From contig JAHLKF010000008.1 in assembly GCA_025558075.1 (NCBI GenBank), forward strand, positions 62,001 to 126,000: a stretch of 64,000 nt of DNA, written 5' to 3'. A program made the position numbers and the translations under genes. The notes beneath the pieces were generated by a model, which was not told the origin of the DNA, did not search any database, and saw only the letters and a list, made by a program, of their open reading frames with translations. The stretch comes from Gaertneriomyces semiglobifer (lineage: Eukaryota; Chytridiomycota; Chytridiomycetes; Spizellomycetales; Spizellomycetaceae). Positions 23,872 to 35,272 of the stretch are shown here, piece by piece. Numbering within the stretch: the first letter of the stretch is position 1; each line of letters opens with the position of its first letter.

Positions 23872-25727
23872 TTACTTCGACAGCAAATGAGTTAAATGAC
23901 TTCGCCTACAGAAACGTACCGGTACCGTTACATAGTCTCTCTGCCGAATCTTGCGCCGAACTTCAGCCTTGCGCCTGTTCTGCCGACTCACACGAAGTTG
24001 CCGCCGACATTTGAAGAAGCCGAACACGGCGAATATCACAACAATCACAAGGCCTTGCTTCAAAGTGGCACCAAGAATTGCCCGATAATTGATATCCTGA
24101 CATAAGAGGCTTGCCATTAGCATAACTGCGGAACTACAGACAACATTCGACGGCGCCCAATACGTACAGTTACTTGGTACGGACATGGGGTTTGCCAGCC
24201 AATTACCCAGCAGGAAAAAGACACTTGATTCAGATTGATCCACACTTCTTCAACATCGTTGCGTTTTCGCATGGTGCTCAACAATCCGGCGTTCTCTTGA
24301 GGAGTGCGCGGGACTCCAAAGGTGAATCCTTCAGGGCACAAATTACTGGCATATCGAAACTCGATCCAGGCATCTGCAATCTGCCACTGAAAACAAAAGC
24401 ATGAACATCGGAACCGTGGGATAGCGGACGAGTTGTATAGTCGACAATTGCTTACCTCGAACGGGTTAGTTTCCGACTGGCAAGCTATAAGGTGCTTATT
24501 TGAGCATCTATCAGTGTACCATCGGCCACTGCTGCGTCTGAAGACGGCGCAATCCAAATTACGACCGGATTGCGGCTGTCCGGTGTCCCAGCTCCAAACT
24601 GTAGCGGTCATAAGCTCCACTGAGATATCCGTAGCGAACAAAGGCTGAAAGCCGCATCGCACAATCTCGGAAACGAAAGCCGGATTTTGAGGTTCTACTG
24701 CGGAGTCCACGATAAATGGCCAACTCCACGAAACTACTCTATCTCCCCCGGTAGGCACAGCCGTATACTTGGTTTGGCTTCGGTCAATGCCTGTGCCAGC
24801 CATTGCAATCCCCGGTCCCGGGCGTGCGCAGACCGAAACCCTGTCTGGAAGCATCGTGACATCAATATCCGGCACCCCGTTAATCTCTGTCTCGTCAAAT
24901 ATGTAGTGGGTATCCCTGTCTCTGTCGAAACCGCTGGCGTTTTTCAGGTTCACGGATCCAAAACCAGCCAACAAGTGTGTTCTGGCACTAATCAACGATT
25001 GGCCCTTCGGCCATCCGTTTGGAGTCGTCAAGGCACCTGTAGCATCATCACGGTCCACGATGTAGTACGGACTAGGCAAAGCAGGGACTCCCACACTGCG
25101 GAATGTGGCCAACATATCAGGCGTAAAGAATATCGAACTAGGCCAATCTTGACTAACTGGTTCATACACAATGGGATCATCTGGAGGTTGACCACCAGCG
25201 TCACGTAAATTCAAGATGATCGTAACAGGCGTGAAGGTCTTCTGGCTATCCTCCTCTGTTGACATCCATGCTTTGACGGCATCTACAAAGTCCCGGACGG
25301 TAATAGGCGTTTTTGAACAAACGACTCCATCTGCAACGATTTCCGTTTCCTGTTCGGTGTCGGGTGCGTCCTCTCCAGATGCCAAGGGGAGCGCTACAGG
25401 GCATAGCTGCCACATTCTCCGGGCATTATCCCAATAGATATCCAGAACCAGCCGGCTCACATAGTTAACTACCAGAAACTCTGCCAGCCTCAACGCAACC
25501 GACGAATAGTTTCCGTTCAGTAATGCAGAGTCCAACGATATTCCCGGACCAGGAACTCGATTAATCGGCAAGTGTTGAGCCAAATCCCGTTGGGTGCGAA
25601 TGGCGACCCCTATCTGCTGGGTGTTCGCAGTCGAATCTATGTCTTCCAGCTGGCCCACGGTACATGTTGCCAACACAAGAAACAGCAGTGTCCAGAGTGC
25701 CAGCCGGCAGAAGTGGTACATGGACAT
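23872..25727 (-). CDS. MTC6: MTC6-like membrane protein (maintenance of telomere capping 6)
   Basis: Two exons (24174-25727, 23872-24096) give 592 residues. The signal peptide is MSMYHFCRLALWTLLFLVLAT. A large lumenal domain follows with the fungal MTC6 pattern: an early block INRVPGPGISLDSALLNGNY, VLDIYWDNARRMWQLCPV, a TIM-barrel-like middle, then a C-type-lectin-like part (CAVFRRSSGRWYTDRCSNK, VEEVWINLNQ, CWVIGWQTPCPYQ). One membrane helix (GLVIVVIFAVFGFF) and a basic cytosolic tail end the protein. The yeast member was found through a telomere-capping genetic screen; its biochemical role is unclear. A possible extra splice donor (GTACGT near 23,907) means the last few residues may differ. 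Confidence 0.82.
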
Positions 25728-25972
25728 CCAGCTTCACCTCCTCACATCCAAAACAAACAGGCCCCACAACTATTGCAAACTAGCTTCGCTTCCCGGCGGC
25801 GGCCAGGCATCGAGCATATGTGAATGTCTGAATGGCTCGTTTGAGCGAAAGCCTTTCAACGCGTCAGGTTCTGGTCGTTCGCGCAGAGGCACCTTTGACG
25901 TTACTGCCAAAAGAAGACTGAACAAGTTATAGTCGGCAACACTCAAGTCCTGTTGTTTTATCTTCGCATGCA

Positions 25973-26383
25973 ATGTTTCCAGACGCCCCGCCGATTCTTA
26001 TTACCCCAACGACGCTCGAGATTCCGCTCACCCTCGGTCAACGGGCACTGACGTTGCATTTCTACGACCTCCACATCCCTCTGCATCACATTGCCAAAGT
26101 TGCTCCTGCTCCAGATCTTAGCAACTACTGGCTTGGGTTCCGTGTTGGAGCGCATCTCCCACATGTAATCACCGCGGGAACGTTCTACCACCTCCGTGAG
26201 AAAGCGGACTTTATCTACGTCAAAGATACCTCCCGGGCAATACGTATTGAGTTAGTGCCCGGCGCTGCGTACCGCAGTGTTATTCTGGAGGTGCCGCCTG
26301 AAAAACGAATCGCAGAAGCCATCGAGGAAATCCAAGCTGCCATTGAAGCATATGACAGGACGTACAACACTAAGAACAAATAA
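25973..26383 (+). CDS. Small PH-like fold protein resembling bacterial proteins
   Basis: A single uninterrupted frame of 136 codons starts at an ATG and encodes a soluble protein. It alternates beta strands (ILITPTTLEIPLTL, ALTLHFYDLHIPLHHI) and ends in an amphipathic helix (EKRIAEAIEEIQAAIEAYD). The core motif GAHLPHVITAGTF, then FIYVKDTSRAIRIELV and RSVILEVPP, recalls the bacterial PH-like (bPH) family where similar 'G-x-x-x-P-G-V-x-x-G-x-F' and 'A-x-x-I-x-L' strings are common. That comparison is from memory. The lack of introns sets it apart from almost all its neighbours and would fit transfer from bacteria. It is divergent with MTC6 and its 3' end is 92 bp from that of CDC37. Confidence 0.65.
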   Translation: MFPDAPPILITPTTLEIPLTLGQRALTLHFYDLHIPLHHIAKVAPAPDLSNYWLGFRVGAHLPHVITAGTFYHLREKADFIYVKDTSRAIRIELVPGAAYRSVILEVPPEKRIAEAIEEIQAAIEAYDRTYNTKNK

Positions 26384-26475
26384 TCCCCTGCTCTATGACA
26401 TGTGGCAACTCCTAAGAATAAGTGGCAAATAACACAAACAATACCGATATAGTGGCTGGGAGTACGTGTGCTACA

Positions 26476-28116
26476 TTATTCCTCATCGTCGTCTTCAATC
26501 TGGAGAGTCAACAAACCGACATCATTGCATTCTTTCACGACGGCTTCGCCCTCCTCTCGGGAAAGACTTGCTAGGTAGTCGTTGATACCATCGACATCTT
26601 GTAATAACAGCGCTTCTACAAAGGCACATACAAGTTAGTTGTCTGATTTGCTCCCGCCTTGATGTACGCTCTTTTGACTTACTTTGAAAGTTGTGCGGGA
26701 GGGTGGCAAACACTTCTGCTCTCTTCTTCTCGTCATCGGTTGACTCCTCCGTAATGGGCAACTTCAGTGTCCCATCCGGTTGGGTGCATGCTTCCAAGCG
26801 TTGCCTCAACGTCGCCTGCTCCGCCTCTTCTTCCTGCTGTTGTTTAGCGTTAAGCACCTTGACACGCTCATGAATGCGCTTATATGTGTCTTCCACATCC
26901 TTATAAAACATCTGGCCTGCACTGTGTGACCCTGACCGAATTCGATGAAAGAACAGCGACACGCCGTCTTTCCCTAGTAAGCTGCAGTACTGTAAAAGCA
27001 ACGCCTGCTTCACACATCGTTGAGCAGCGCCAGGTTGTCCTTCCATTTCTTTCCTGAAGGCTTCAGCAAGAATCATGTCCGAATGCTTCTGTGTAACTAT
27101 CTCGGGGTGCTTTCCCAGAAAGTCGTAGCTTTTATCAAGATCGGTAAATTCCGAAAACTCCTGCGCGGGTGGATACGTGATGTAATCCGCATCGTCTTCT
27201 TCCCCGGAGGATGTCGCATGTGAGCTCGGTTCGGAAGGTGTCGATTTCGGTGTGTGAATAGTCTCCATTACCGTTTGCGTTTTGTCAGATGGTGCCTTGG
27301 CTGCTGTTGGTGTTGGTGCATTGCTCTTGGAAAGGATCTGTAAACGCATGCTAAGTAAAATGAAAAGGGCTGCTTGCAAACCATCACGCCCTACAAAACT
27401 TACGGTTTTGCTGAACCCTTCCTTAATATCGTCAGTCGTCAACTTGGCTTTAGCTTCCGCTTCTTCCTTTTGAATTTCTGCATCCACCGCTTTCTGGCGG
27501 TCACTCAACGCTGTCACCGTGGTATTCACCGCGTGCTCAAAGACTTGCTTAAAATCCGCCACCGTTAAAAGTTCCAGTATATCCTTTGCCATTTTTTCAT
27601 ACGTTGCTCGTGACCACAGAAAGTTGTCAGGCTCAGGAGGTCCCCAACGGTCGTCGCGGTCTTTCATCATTGCCTGAAAGTACTCATCCTGTAGCTGTTT
27701 GTCCCAAGTTGCGCACTCCGAGCAAAAGGAATTTAGCTGTGCTTTGACTTTGTCCAAACTTGACGACACGATAGAAACGAGGTTGTTAAAAGCGGTGATG
27801 GCACGGTTGTTGGCCGTGGATTCTCGCTTGAGTGCTGCGATCTTGTCCTTGCGTTCTTTGCGTTGTTGGTGGATCTGGGCTTGACGCCAGCGTACCATGG
27901 AGGCTTTGTCCACGTTTGGACTAAATGAGCGGCAAAAAGTAAGAACAGAGCAATCTGATATTAGAGGCCCGTAGTTCTACCCACTGGCATTCAAAGTCCT
28001 CGTCGTCGCTTAGTTCAAGCTTGTCCCATTTGCTGTAATCTGAACAAAAACATGGTATAAGACTATGTTGCGCCAGTTCCTCAGAACCACAACACAGCGT
28101 ACGTACCTACAGGCAT
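26476..28116 (-). CDS. CDC37: Hsp90 co-chaperone Cdc37
   Basis: Four exons (28107-28116, 27985-28039, 26683-27920, 26476-26615) give 480 residues. The N-terminus MPVDYSKWDKLELSDDED, followed by HPNVDKASMVRWRQAQIHQQ, is diagnostic of Cdc37's kinase-binding domain. It carries the acidic SDDED cluster where CK2 phosphorylates Cdc37. A coiled coil and the Hsp90-binding middle domain follow (KHPEIVTQKHSDMIL, KQALLLQYCSLLGKDGV, FYKDVEDTYKRIHERV). The C-terminal domain ends in LQIEDDDEE. Cdc37 delivers protein kinases, including CDKs, to Hsp90. The first coding exon holds only ten bases. It shares a 162-bp divergent promoter with ATG10. Confidence 0.95.
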
Positions 28117-28278
28117 TCTTACCCAAAGTTTTTTGAGCTGTGGTTCGCTTTTCGTTATTGAGCGGCGCACACCCTTTCAACAGTGTTCAAAACAAGGTTT
28201 GTTCGAAATGCTGCAAACACGCGTTTTTCACGTTCGACGAGGTTCTTATAAAAATGCTATAATGGACGGACTGATGCT

Positions 28279-29098
28279 ATGAAAGAGTTTACGCCGGAAG
28301 ACTTGAATGTTGCTTCTAGAGAACTCGTCTTGGTGTCGGGTTCTGTGGGCGATGGGTGGAGTTTAAGCGAGGTATGTGTGTGTTTAGCAAACCACATCAG
28401 AAACTTCGATTAACAGTAACAGCAGCTCATGCCAGGCACGAAAGCCTGCCTGGTGAAGTCAGTGGTGACTACGCTTATCGATGATATGGTGATAGGTGAA
28501 GAGGAAGCGTCTTCGGATGAGGTTAGACAGTGCGTTATGGGGATCAGAAAACGATCCCGTTTGCTGAAGCATATGCGCTGGTAGATAACTGAGGACGACG
28601 ACCTATCCTGTCTTCAAGCACCAGCTACCGCGACAGCACGAGCGACGACTGTTCATATTGCATTTCATGTGGTCTATTCACAAGTGTATCGATGTCCTGT
28701 GCTCTACATAGTCGCCCACTACCTTTCCGGACGCCCACTTGAGCTAACCGAATTGCAGCGCATCTTCCATAAAGGGTTACAGACCACCGAGCCGACAAAA
28801 CTCACATATGGTCTACCCATTCTGAGTGTGGATGTATGTAACTCATGACAATGATCACCCCTGTCACGTTGATAGCTGATTCAAGAGATTCGAACAGGAG
28901 CATCCTCTGCTGAATATCCCCGCATTCTGCGTTCACCCATGTCAGACCAAGAACTTTATGAAGGAGATGGTAGAGGGAGAATGGTCGCCTTTGCAGTACT
29001 TGGTGCTCTGGCTGAGTATGATTGGAACACTCGTTGCTCCGATCAAGCTGGTGACATTGGACGAGCGGTGGTTCAAGTCACTAGATCTAGAACGCTGA
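28279..29098 (+). CDS. ATG10: Autophagy E2-like enzyme Atg10
   Basis: Four exons (28279-28371, 28423-28521, 28585-28833, 28886-29098) give 217 residues. The E2-like core shows VHIAFHVVYSQVYRCPVLY, then SGRPLELTELQ and EQEHPLLNIPAFCVHPCQTK, where the Cys of HPCQT is the catalytic thioester residue. The C-terminal block YLVLWLSMIGTLVAP matches the family. Atg10 conjugates Atg12 to Atg5 during autophagosome formation. Introns are 51-63 nt. The start is the only ATG before the first donor, in frame with SLSE. Confidence 0.93.
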
Positions 29099-29320
29099 TG
29101 ATCATGTATGAACTGCGGAAGTAGGATTGTATTTAATGGAAGTAGTATAGTTGTTATATGGAATCAGCAAGATCCTCAGGTGAAATCCGTTGACATGTGT
29201 TGACTTCTTGAGATAATTTACGTCAAGGACTCGCTGCGCGTTCGATGCGACTTTGCTCTGCGTGGACAGGATCTTATATAGGAAGGCCATTAGAGACCGG
29301 TTAGAGGGGCAGAACGACCA

Positions 29321-30059
29321 ATGGAAAATCCCAAAGTAGATATAGTTCGGACGGTGCTACCGGCGCTGTTGTCGACGGATGTCGGCAATGTGAACAGGAC
29401 AATTGACACATTTGTCTCCCAAGACGCCGTGTTTGCTCATCCGTGGTTTACCGCTAACGGGAAGGATGAATTTCGCAAGATCTATTTGGGATGGAGTAAG
29501 CAGAACTTGCTTTTTAAGGATATTACCGTGAAATCAACCTGTGAGTAAGCAATTCAGAGCAAACGTGAGCAAACGCAGGGTATTTGCTAACAAGCTTTGT
29601 TGTGCAGGGTGGGATCCCGACACAATGCGATTGGTAACGGACATTGAATATAGCTTCCGACCGCTGCTGTTTTCTTTGGTGCCTACGTCGTGGGTGGGAT
29701 TGCAACGAGCGCGGGTGATAACCATTATGGACTGCCGCGCCGTCAAGCGCAACGGAGTCACCAAATATATCATTACGCGCCAGGAAGTGAGTTCCGCAAC
29801 TGCCCTTTTAACATTATCTATTGCTGGTAAAGGAAAGCTTGCTGACTGCCTAGATTAGGACTATTATCCCACCGATCGCATTATCGGCGCAGCGACGGTG
29901 CAGCCTTTCTCCCGGTTCACGATGGTGGCGTCGCAGCAACTGTTGCGATTGATGGCATTACTGACAGTGTATTTCATGATGCCACTGTCGTTCGTCTTGA
30001 GTACAGTGGTCGAAATGCTTGGCGTCAAAAGGATTGTGCCAAAGACGAACTTGGCCTGA
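29321..30059 (+). CDS. SigF-like NTF2-fold protein with C-terminal membrane segment
   Basis: Three exons (29321-29540, 29608-29786, 29859-30059) give 199 residues. The fold is NTF2/SnoaL-like: a helix with TIDTFVSQDAVFAHPWF, the GKDEFRKIYLGWS segment, and strands MRLVTDIEYSFRP and GVTKYIITRQED. It is followed by TVQPFSRFTMVASQQLL and a hydrophobic stretch (LMALLTVYFMMPLSFVLSTVV) that could anchor it in a membrane. Fungal genomes hold many such 'SigF-like NTF2-like' proteins of unknown role. No catalytic residues can be named with confidence. Confidence 0.75.
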
Positions 30060-31316
30060 CGCGGACGTGTTTCAGTCACGTGACGGTTTGTGGCGTTTGT
30101 GTGGCGCACAATACATCTCCGAGGAGTTGGCTGATTTTAAGACATAATTTCTCAAGATCAATTCATCATCAATGAATTTGAATGCCGAACATTGCATCTG
30201 CGCGGCTGCGCAGACGACTGTTGACCTACTGACATTGATATACATGTACATAAGCACGTATGAATGAATTACTGAAAACCTACTAGTACTGCGAGTGCAA
30301 ACCAATTCATATATATGCGAGGCATGGCCATCTCTTCTGGCTGCTGGCAGTTGCATTGCGGTTATTTCATTTCTTACGTCATCAAGAGGACGCATTCTAG
30401 AAGGTCTCTTGCACGTCAATTCACATTCAAATTTCAATTCCCAGTTAGTAAGGGTGACATCAGGAATGCGTACTTATCACAGTTATCACAATTGCAAGCA
30501 AGATCAAGAGAGTGCGGGTGCATCCGGGTCTTGCCGCGAAATGAGAAGAAGAAGAAGAAGAACGGACGTGCCGGCGTCGGATGAATTGACGAGGTTCGCT
30601 GAGCAGAACTGGGTCGGTCGGCGTATCTCGGGGGCTGTGCATGTGTCAGTAAAGTATCATTGGAAAGTATCCTCGTGGTGATAGCCAATATTATGCATGC
30701 AAGTCGGTTCAATTATCAAAACGGTTGGGGGCTGCGCACGGTTATTTACAACGTCACAGTCACTCAACGGGTGAGCATTATCGCCTGTCAAGTGACTCTG
30801 CAACTATAAGAGTAGTGGCAAAGTCACCAAAGTCACAGGTCTCGTCACTCAACAACGAACACAACAATCACTCGCTGCCGCACGTCACACGCTGCTAGAT
30901 GAAGAAAAGGAAAAAAAAAGGACCACCCCCCGCTCCATTCCTTCCAACCCGTCCACCCCCGCACCTGACCGATAGGAACCCCACAATAGCATGACTGTGC
31001 CAGTAACCCGCGTTTTTATCACTCACAAACATGCTCGGGAACAGCCGTGACCTACTAACGGCACAAACCGGGGGACATGAACACTTAATGGAGGGGTTCC
31101 AGCAAAGTGAAGCAATTGAGAAAGCGGGGCGTATCGGGGCGGTTGTTCCTTTTGAGCGATGGCATTCAAAGGCCATTGATTGATCAAAGAAAGACACACT
31201 CACACACACGCACGGACGCACGCGGGTGGGGGCGGGGCGGCAAAAGGGGGCAACGAAAAAGACAACTTACTATCGGAAGACAACGGGTGCACGCGGCATA
31301 GTAAAGGACGATGCGG
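30060..31316 (+). promoter_or_regulatory. Long upstream region of PEP carboxykinase
   Basis: No gene is supported in 1.25 kb. It contains a GAA-type run (30540-30561), a TGAC-motif cluster (listed separately), a C-rich tract (30900-30960), and ends at a TATA box. The length suggests a strongly regulated promoter, as expected for a gluconeogenic gene. Confidence 0.5.
30753..30888. promoter_or_regulatory. Cluster of GTCAC/GTGAC half-sites
   Basis: Seven GTCAC or GTGAC motifs occur in 136 bp: near 30753, 30759, 30792, 30823, 30832, 30844 and 30884. CGTCAC and GTCACTCAAC recur. TGAC half-sites are bound by bZIP factors of the CREB/AP-1 type. Regulation of PCK1 by such a factor is inference. Confidence 0.45.
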
Positions 31317-31326
31317 GGTATAAAAG
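31317..31326 (+). promoter_or_regulatory. TATA box of PCK1
   Basis: GGGTATAAAAGG lies about 210 bp before the donor of a 5'UTR intron. It is a consensus TATA box, at a suitable distance for transcription starting near 31350. Confidence 0.7.
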
Positions 31327-31526
31327 GAGGGGGTCTGCGAGCGTCCCCTCGGCGTCTCTTTGCTCCTCGATACTGCTACTCCTCTTCTCCCACCGCAACA
31401 ACACCTTGTCATCCGTGGCGAGTGTTCCCACCCACAGCATCTTTATCATTCTTTACCACTCCCATCACACCACCAACAACATCATCATCATCTAATACTC
31501 TTATCACACGCCAAGTGCGACACTAT

Positions 31527-31987
31527 GTGAGTATCCCCTTTGTTTATCAGGGCGTTTGCATATGAGATGGATGGGGGGGAAGAATGCGGGTTCACCAAAC
31601 AGCACAACAATGCGGGCAGAGTGCCGCGACGCGCGTCGTTCAGACGTTTGTTAACACTGTCGACTGAAGGGAGGTTACGTACGAGGAGGGAGGGTCATTG
31701 GCCCTATCGGGGAGCGTACGGTTGCTGTGCAAATACGTATATCTCAGATCATTTCCCTGCGTTACGCCTGCGATACTGATGCGCACATGATGCGAAAAAG
31801 TGGGGGTCTCTTTATACGATACGTGCGAGTTGACTCGCAATGACTGTTGTGGAGGTAGATGGATGGGCTTGGATGACTTTTCCTTTCATATAAAGTACAC
31901 CACGTTACCTGGCCGCTCTGCAACCGCCGATAGCTGATAATCAATTAAGGCAACTGAAATTAACATATCTTTTTCTCACCAACGCAG
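31527..31987 (+). other. Probable 5'UTR intron of PCK1
   Basis: A consensus donor GTGAGTAT at 31527 and an acceptor (CTTTTTCTCACCAACGCAG region, ending 31987) lie six bases before the PCK1 ATG at 31994. At 461 nt it is far longer than most introns here. It lies between the TATA box and the coding start, so the region reads as leader, intron, then ATG. Confidence 0.65.
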
Positions 31988-31993
31988 ATCAAA

Positions 31994-33622
31994 ATGATCC
32001 ACACGAAACATGACGATGTTCTCAACGACGAGATCCACCAGGCTCTTCACAACGTTGCACGTGTCGACTTCAGCAAGCCGATTATCCGGAATGCAAGTGT
32101 CGCCGTCCTCTACGAGGAGGCCCTTGCCCATGAGGCCGGTACCGGTCTGACCGCGTCAGGTGCACTTGTCACAGACTCTGGCGACAAGAAGGGTCGGTCA
32201 CCCAAGGACAAGCGTATTGTCGAGGAACCGTCCTCAAAGGACAACATTTGGTGGGGTCCGGTGAACGTTGGCATGTCAGAGCAATCTTTCATGGTCAACC
32301 GCGAGCGTGCCATTGACTACCTCAACACACGGTCCCGTCTCTACGTTTTCGACGGTTTCGCCGGTTGGGACCCGAAATACCGCATCAAGGTCCGCATTGT
32401 TTGCGCTCGTGCGTACCATGCCCTCTTCATGAGAAATATGTTGATCCGCCCGACCGAAGAGGAGCTCGCCGAGTTCGGCGAACCCGACTTCACCATCTTC
32501 AACGCCGGCCAGTTCCCCGCCAACCGATACACCACTGGAATGACCTCTACCACTTCCATCTGTTTAGATTTCAAGCGTGCGGAAATGGTCATTCTTGGAA
32601 CCCAGTACGCTGGTGAGATGAAGAAGGGTATCTTCACCGTCATGCACTACCTCATGCCCAAGGCTGGTGTTCTCTCTCTGCACTCCTCCGCCAACCAGAG
32701 TCACGAGGGTGATGTCTCTCTCTTCTTCGGTTTGTCCGGAACTGGAAAGACCACCCTTTCTGCGGATCCTCAGCGTTTGTTGATTGGTGACGACGAGCAC
32801 TGCTGGTCTGACGATGGAATCTTCAACATTGAGGGTGGATGCTACGCAAAGTGCATTGACCTCTCTGCCGAGAAGGAACCCGAGATCTTCAACGCCATCC
32901 GTTTCGGATCTGTGCTCGAGAACGTTGTCTACGACCCGATCTCACGTATGGTCGACTATACCGACGCTTCCAAGACCGAGAACACTCGGTGCGCATACCC
33001 CATCGACTACATCCCGAATGCCAAGATCCCTTGCGTTGGTGGACACCCCAAGAACATCATTTTGCTCACCTGTGACGCTTTCGGTGTCCTGCCCCCCGTG
33101 TCCAAACTGACACCCGAGCAGGCCATGTACCACTTCATCAGTGGTTACACAGCCAAGATCGCCGGTACTGAGGAAGGTGTGACCGAGCCTCAGGCGACTT
33201 TCTCGACTTGCTTCGGTGCACCATTCCTTGTGTGGCACCCGACCAAGTACGCTACCATGTTGGCAGAAAAGATGCAACAGCACAAGGCCGATGCCTGGCT
33301 CATCAACACTGGCTGGAACGGTGGTCCGTACGGAGTTGGCAAGCGTGTCGCTCTCAAGTACTCTCGTGCCATCATTGACGCCATCCACTCTGGAGAGCTC
33401 TCCAACGCCGAGTACGAGAACTACCCTGTCTTCAACCTTCCCATCCCGAAAGCCGTTACTGGTGTCCCATCCGAGATCCTCAACCCTGCACGGACGTGGC
33501 AAGGAACACCCGAGTCCTACTCCCAGACTCGGGATAAGCTCGCTAAGCTTTTCACGGACAACTTCAAGACCTACGCCGACAAGGCATCCGCAGAGGTTCT
33601 CGGAGCTGGCCCGCAACTATAG
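31994..33622 (+). CDS. PCK1: Phosphoenolpyruvate carboxykinase (ATP)
   Basis: One intronless frame of 542 residues, the usual length of fungal/bacterial ATP-type PEPCK. The enzyme turns oxaloacetate and ATP into PEP, the committed step of gluconeogenesis in the cytosol. Visible sites: [11 protein letters not shown] (substrate loop), the P-loop [15 protein letters not shown] (near residue 246-256), [19 protein letters not shown] (metal and lid region), RCAYPIDYI, and [18 protein letters not shown]. Codons are strongly biased to C-ending forms compared with neighbours, a sign of high expression. Long antisense frames inside it are by-products of this bias. Confidence 0.98.
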   Translation: MIHTKHDDVLNDEIHQALHNVARVDFSKPIIRNASVAVLYEEALAHEAGTGLTASGALVTDSGDKKGRSPKDKRIVEEPSSKDNIWWGPVNVGMSEQSFMVNRERAIDYLNTRSRLYVFDGFAGWDPKYRIKVRIVCARAYHALFMRNMLIRPTEEELAEFGEPDFTIFNAGQFPANRYTTGMTSTTSICLDFKRAEMVILGTQYAGEMKKGIFTVMHYLMPKAGVLSLHSSANQSHEGDVSLFFGLSGTGKTTLSADPQRLLIGDDEHCWSDDGIFNIEGGCYAKCIDLSAEKEPEIFNAIRFGSVLENVVYDPISRMVDYTDASKTENTRCAYPIDYIPNAKIPCVGGHPKNIILLTCDAFGVLPPVSKLTPEQAMYHFISGYTAKIAGTEEGVTEPQATFSTCFGAPFLVWHPTKYATMLAEKMQQHKADAWLINTGWNGGPYGVGKRVALKYSRAIIDAIHSGELSNAEYENYPVFNLPIPKAVTGVPSEILNPARTWQGTPESYSQTRDKLAKLFTDNFKTYADKASAEVLGAGPQL

Positions 33623-34107
33623 TTTTACACACCTCAAGAACTGCTGCTTAGAGACTCGGTTACCCCGTGAGCGTGCGCGCGGGACAGCGGTCGCGGGCTT
33701 GACTGTATAGCAACTTGTCCCCGGCTTGTTATTTTTCTCTTTCTGTTGTACTATCTTTTGTTTCTTTTTTTTAACAATTTTTGCGAATCTAATATAATAC
33801 ATCGAAGATGTGCGTTAGGCATGAGATTGATCTTTGTTTCCTTTTGACTATTGGTTGATTGTGACGAGTACGAGGCCGTGTGGATGTATCAATCGACGAG
33901 GGCGTGCGCGTACAAATGCACATTGACACGTCCGCGATGCAGGTGCATAGTCATGCTCTTCACATGTTATGATTTAGAGAAATAAAAGTCTACGTATGCC
34001 ACACGGCAAACAGGAAAAAGAGACAAAAGGTGCAGAGGGTGCGGGATCGAATGAGTGAGAAAAAGATGCGGGATATAACTCTTTATTAATGGCACGTCGG
34101 AACTGAT
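33623..34107. other. Convergent 3' region
   Basis: Transcript 3' ends of PCK1 (+) and ATP18 (-). T-rich tracts near 33730-33785 and an AATAAA-like motif near 33979 may serve polyadenylation. No gene seen. Confidence 0.5.
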
Positions 34108-34968
34108 CTAGAGCTTGTTTGCCTCGGGGTGAGACGCAAGGTAGTCGGCAGCGGCAGCCTTGAGCTTTTGTTGTTCGGTGCCGTGGCGGACGGTGTTGCT
34201 GTGCATGAGAGTTCAATGTTAGTTCACTATTAAGGTAGATGATATACCAATGCCGGTCCATCGAGTGACCAGTTTGAAGGCATTCGGCCGTCCTCGGAAC
34301 GCAATCCATCCATCCATCGCCCACAAAGTCTCAATATGATATTTTCTCCGTAACAACAGTCACCGCTAACTGGGAATATAGATGTAGCACGAGCCGGGAT
34401 ACTTACACAATGTTAACCCACTTGGCCTCGGGACCTAAAGTAATGAAAAAAAGAAGCGAGAGAGTCAACATAGGTGCTCCTATCACAGCGACACATCTCC
34501 TCGCCTCTGATATCCTGTATCGTTCGTCGAGTTACGATAACCAAAGATGTCTCGTCACAGGTCTTTATGCCTGTATAAACGCCCAAATCCACTATGCCGT
34601 TCTTAGAACGCAAAATATCCATTAACTCCACTTTTGCGCTTTTCGTTCTCCAAAAGGATTTAAAAGCAATCGATCCCGCAGGCTAGCGCTCAAAACTCTG
34701 GTTCAACGAATGTCCAGATCTGCTCTCTCCCAGGTTCCGATATCCCCCGAAATGAAAATAACCAAGGTGTCCTCATATATCTTTTGCGTCGGTCCACTCC
34801 ATACACCGTCCTGCAATACGTACTGTCAATCATCTTGGTGTGCGCGAGCGAGAAGAGGAAGAAGGCGAGGGATCCCGAGATGAAGAAGGGGAAGTAGAGC
34901 TTCAGGACGGGAGCCGGCCAGACGCGTTGGCCAAAGAAGGTACGGTAAGCGGGGGCAGAGGCAGCCAT
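34108..34968 (-). CDS. ATP18: Mitochondrial F1Fo ATP synthase subunit j (i/j)
   Basis: Three exons (34824-34968, 34407-34434, 34108-34198) give 87 residues. The pattern VWPAPVLKLYFPFFISGSLA is that of yeast Atp18 (PTPILKVYWPFF...), followed by a single membrane helix. A soluble tail contains SPEAKWVNIVNTVRHG and ASHPEANKL. Subunit j is an accessory Fo stalk subunit linked to dimerisation. The tail is longer than in yeast. Two large introns (389 and 208 nt) flank a 28-base exon. Divergent from eIF3g, with 304 bp between the start codons. Confidence 0.85.
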
Positions 34969-35272
34969 CTCTCGGGGTGGGGTTCTTGCGTTTGTTTGGT
35001 TTAGCCCAAAAGGTATCTAAAGCGAATTGGATGCCGATGAGGGTCGCCGTTTGCAAAGTGGATTGCAGCTTTGCAACAACCGAAAGCTGGGCGAGTTCGG
35101 CTTGCGGTTGTTGACATGGCAACGCACGTGACTTTGCATTTCGATTTTACAAACGGCGAAATGTGAACTTTTCATAGCGAACTTTTTGGTTATTAGGACA
35201 GGGACTGGAAGCAGCACGCAGGTTTACAGGGCACAGCGCTTGACAGAGAGAGAGAGAAAGAAAGAGATCACA

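Noticed and set aside
32942..33616. Long minus-strand open frame (224 codons) inside PCK1
   Set aside because: Antisense shadow caused by strong C-ending codon bias of PCK1; no start context or domain.
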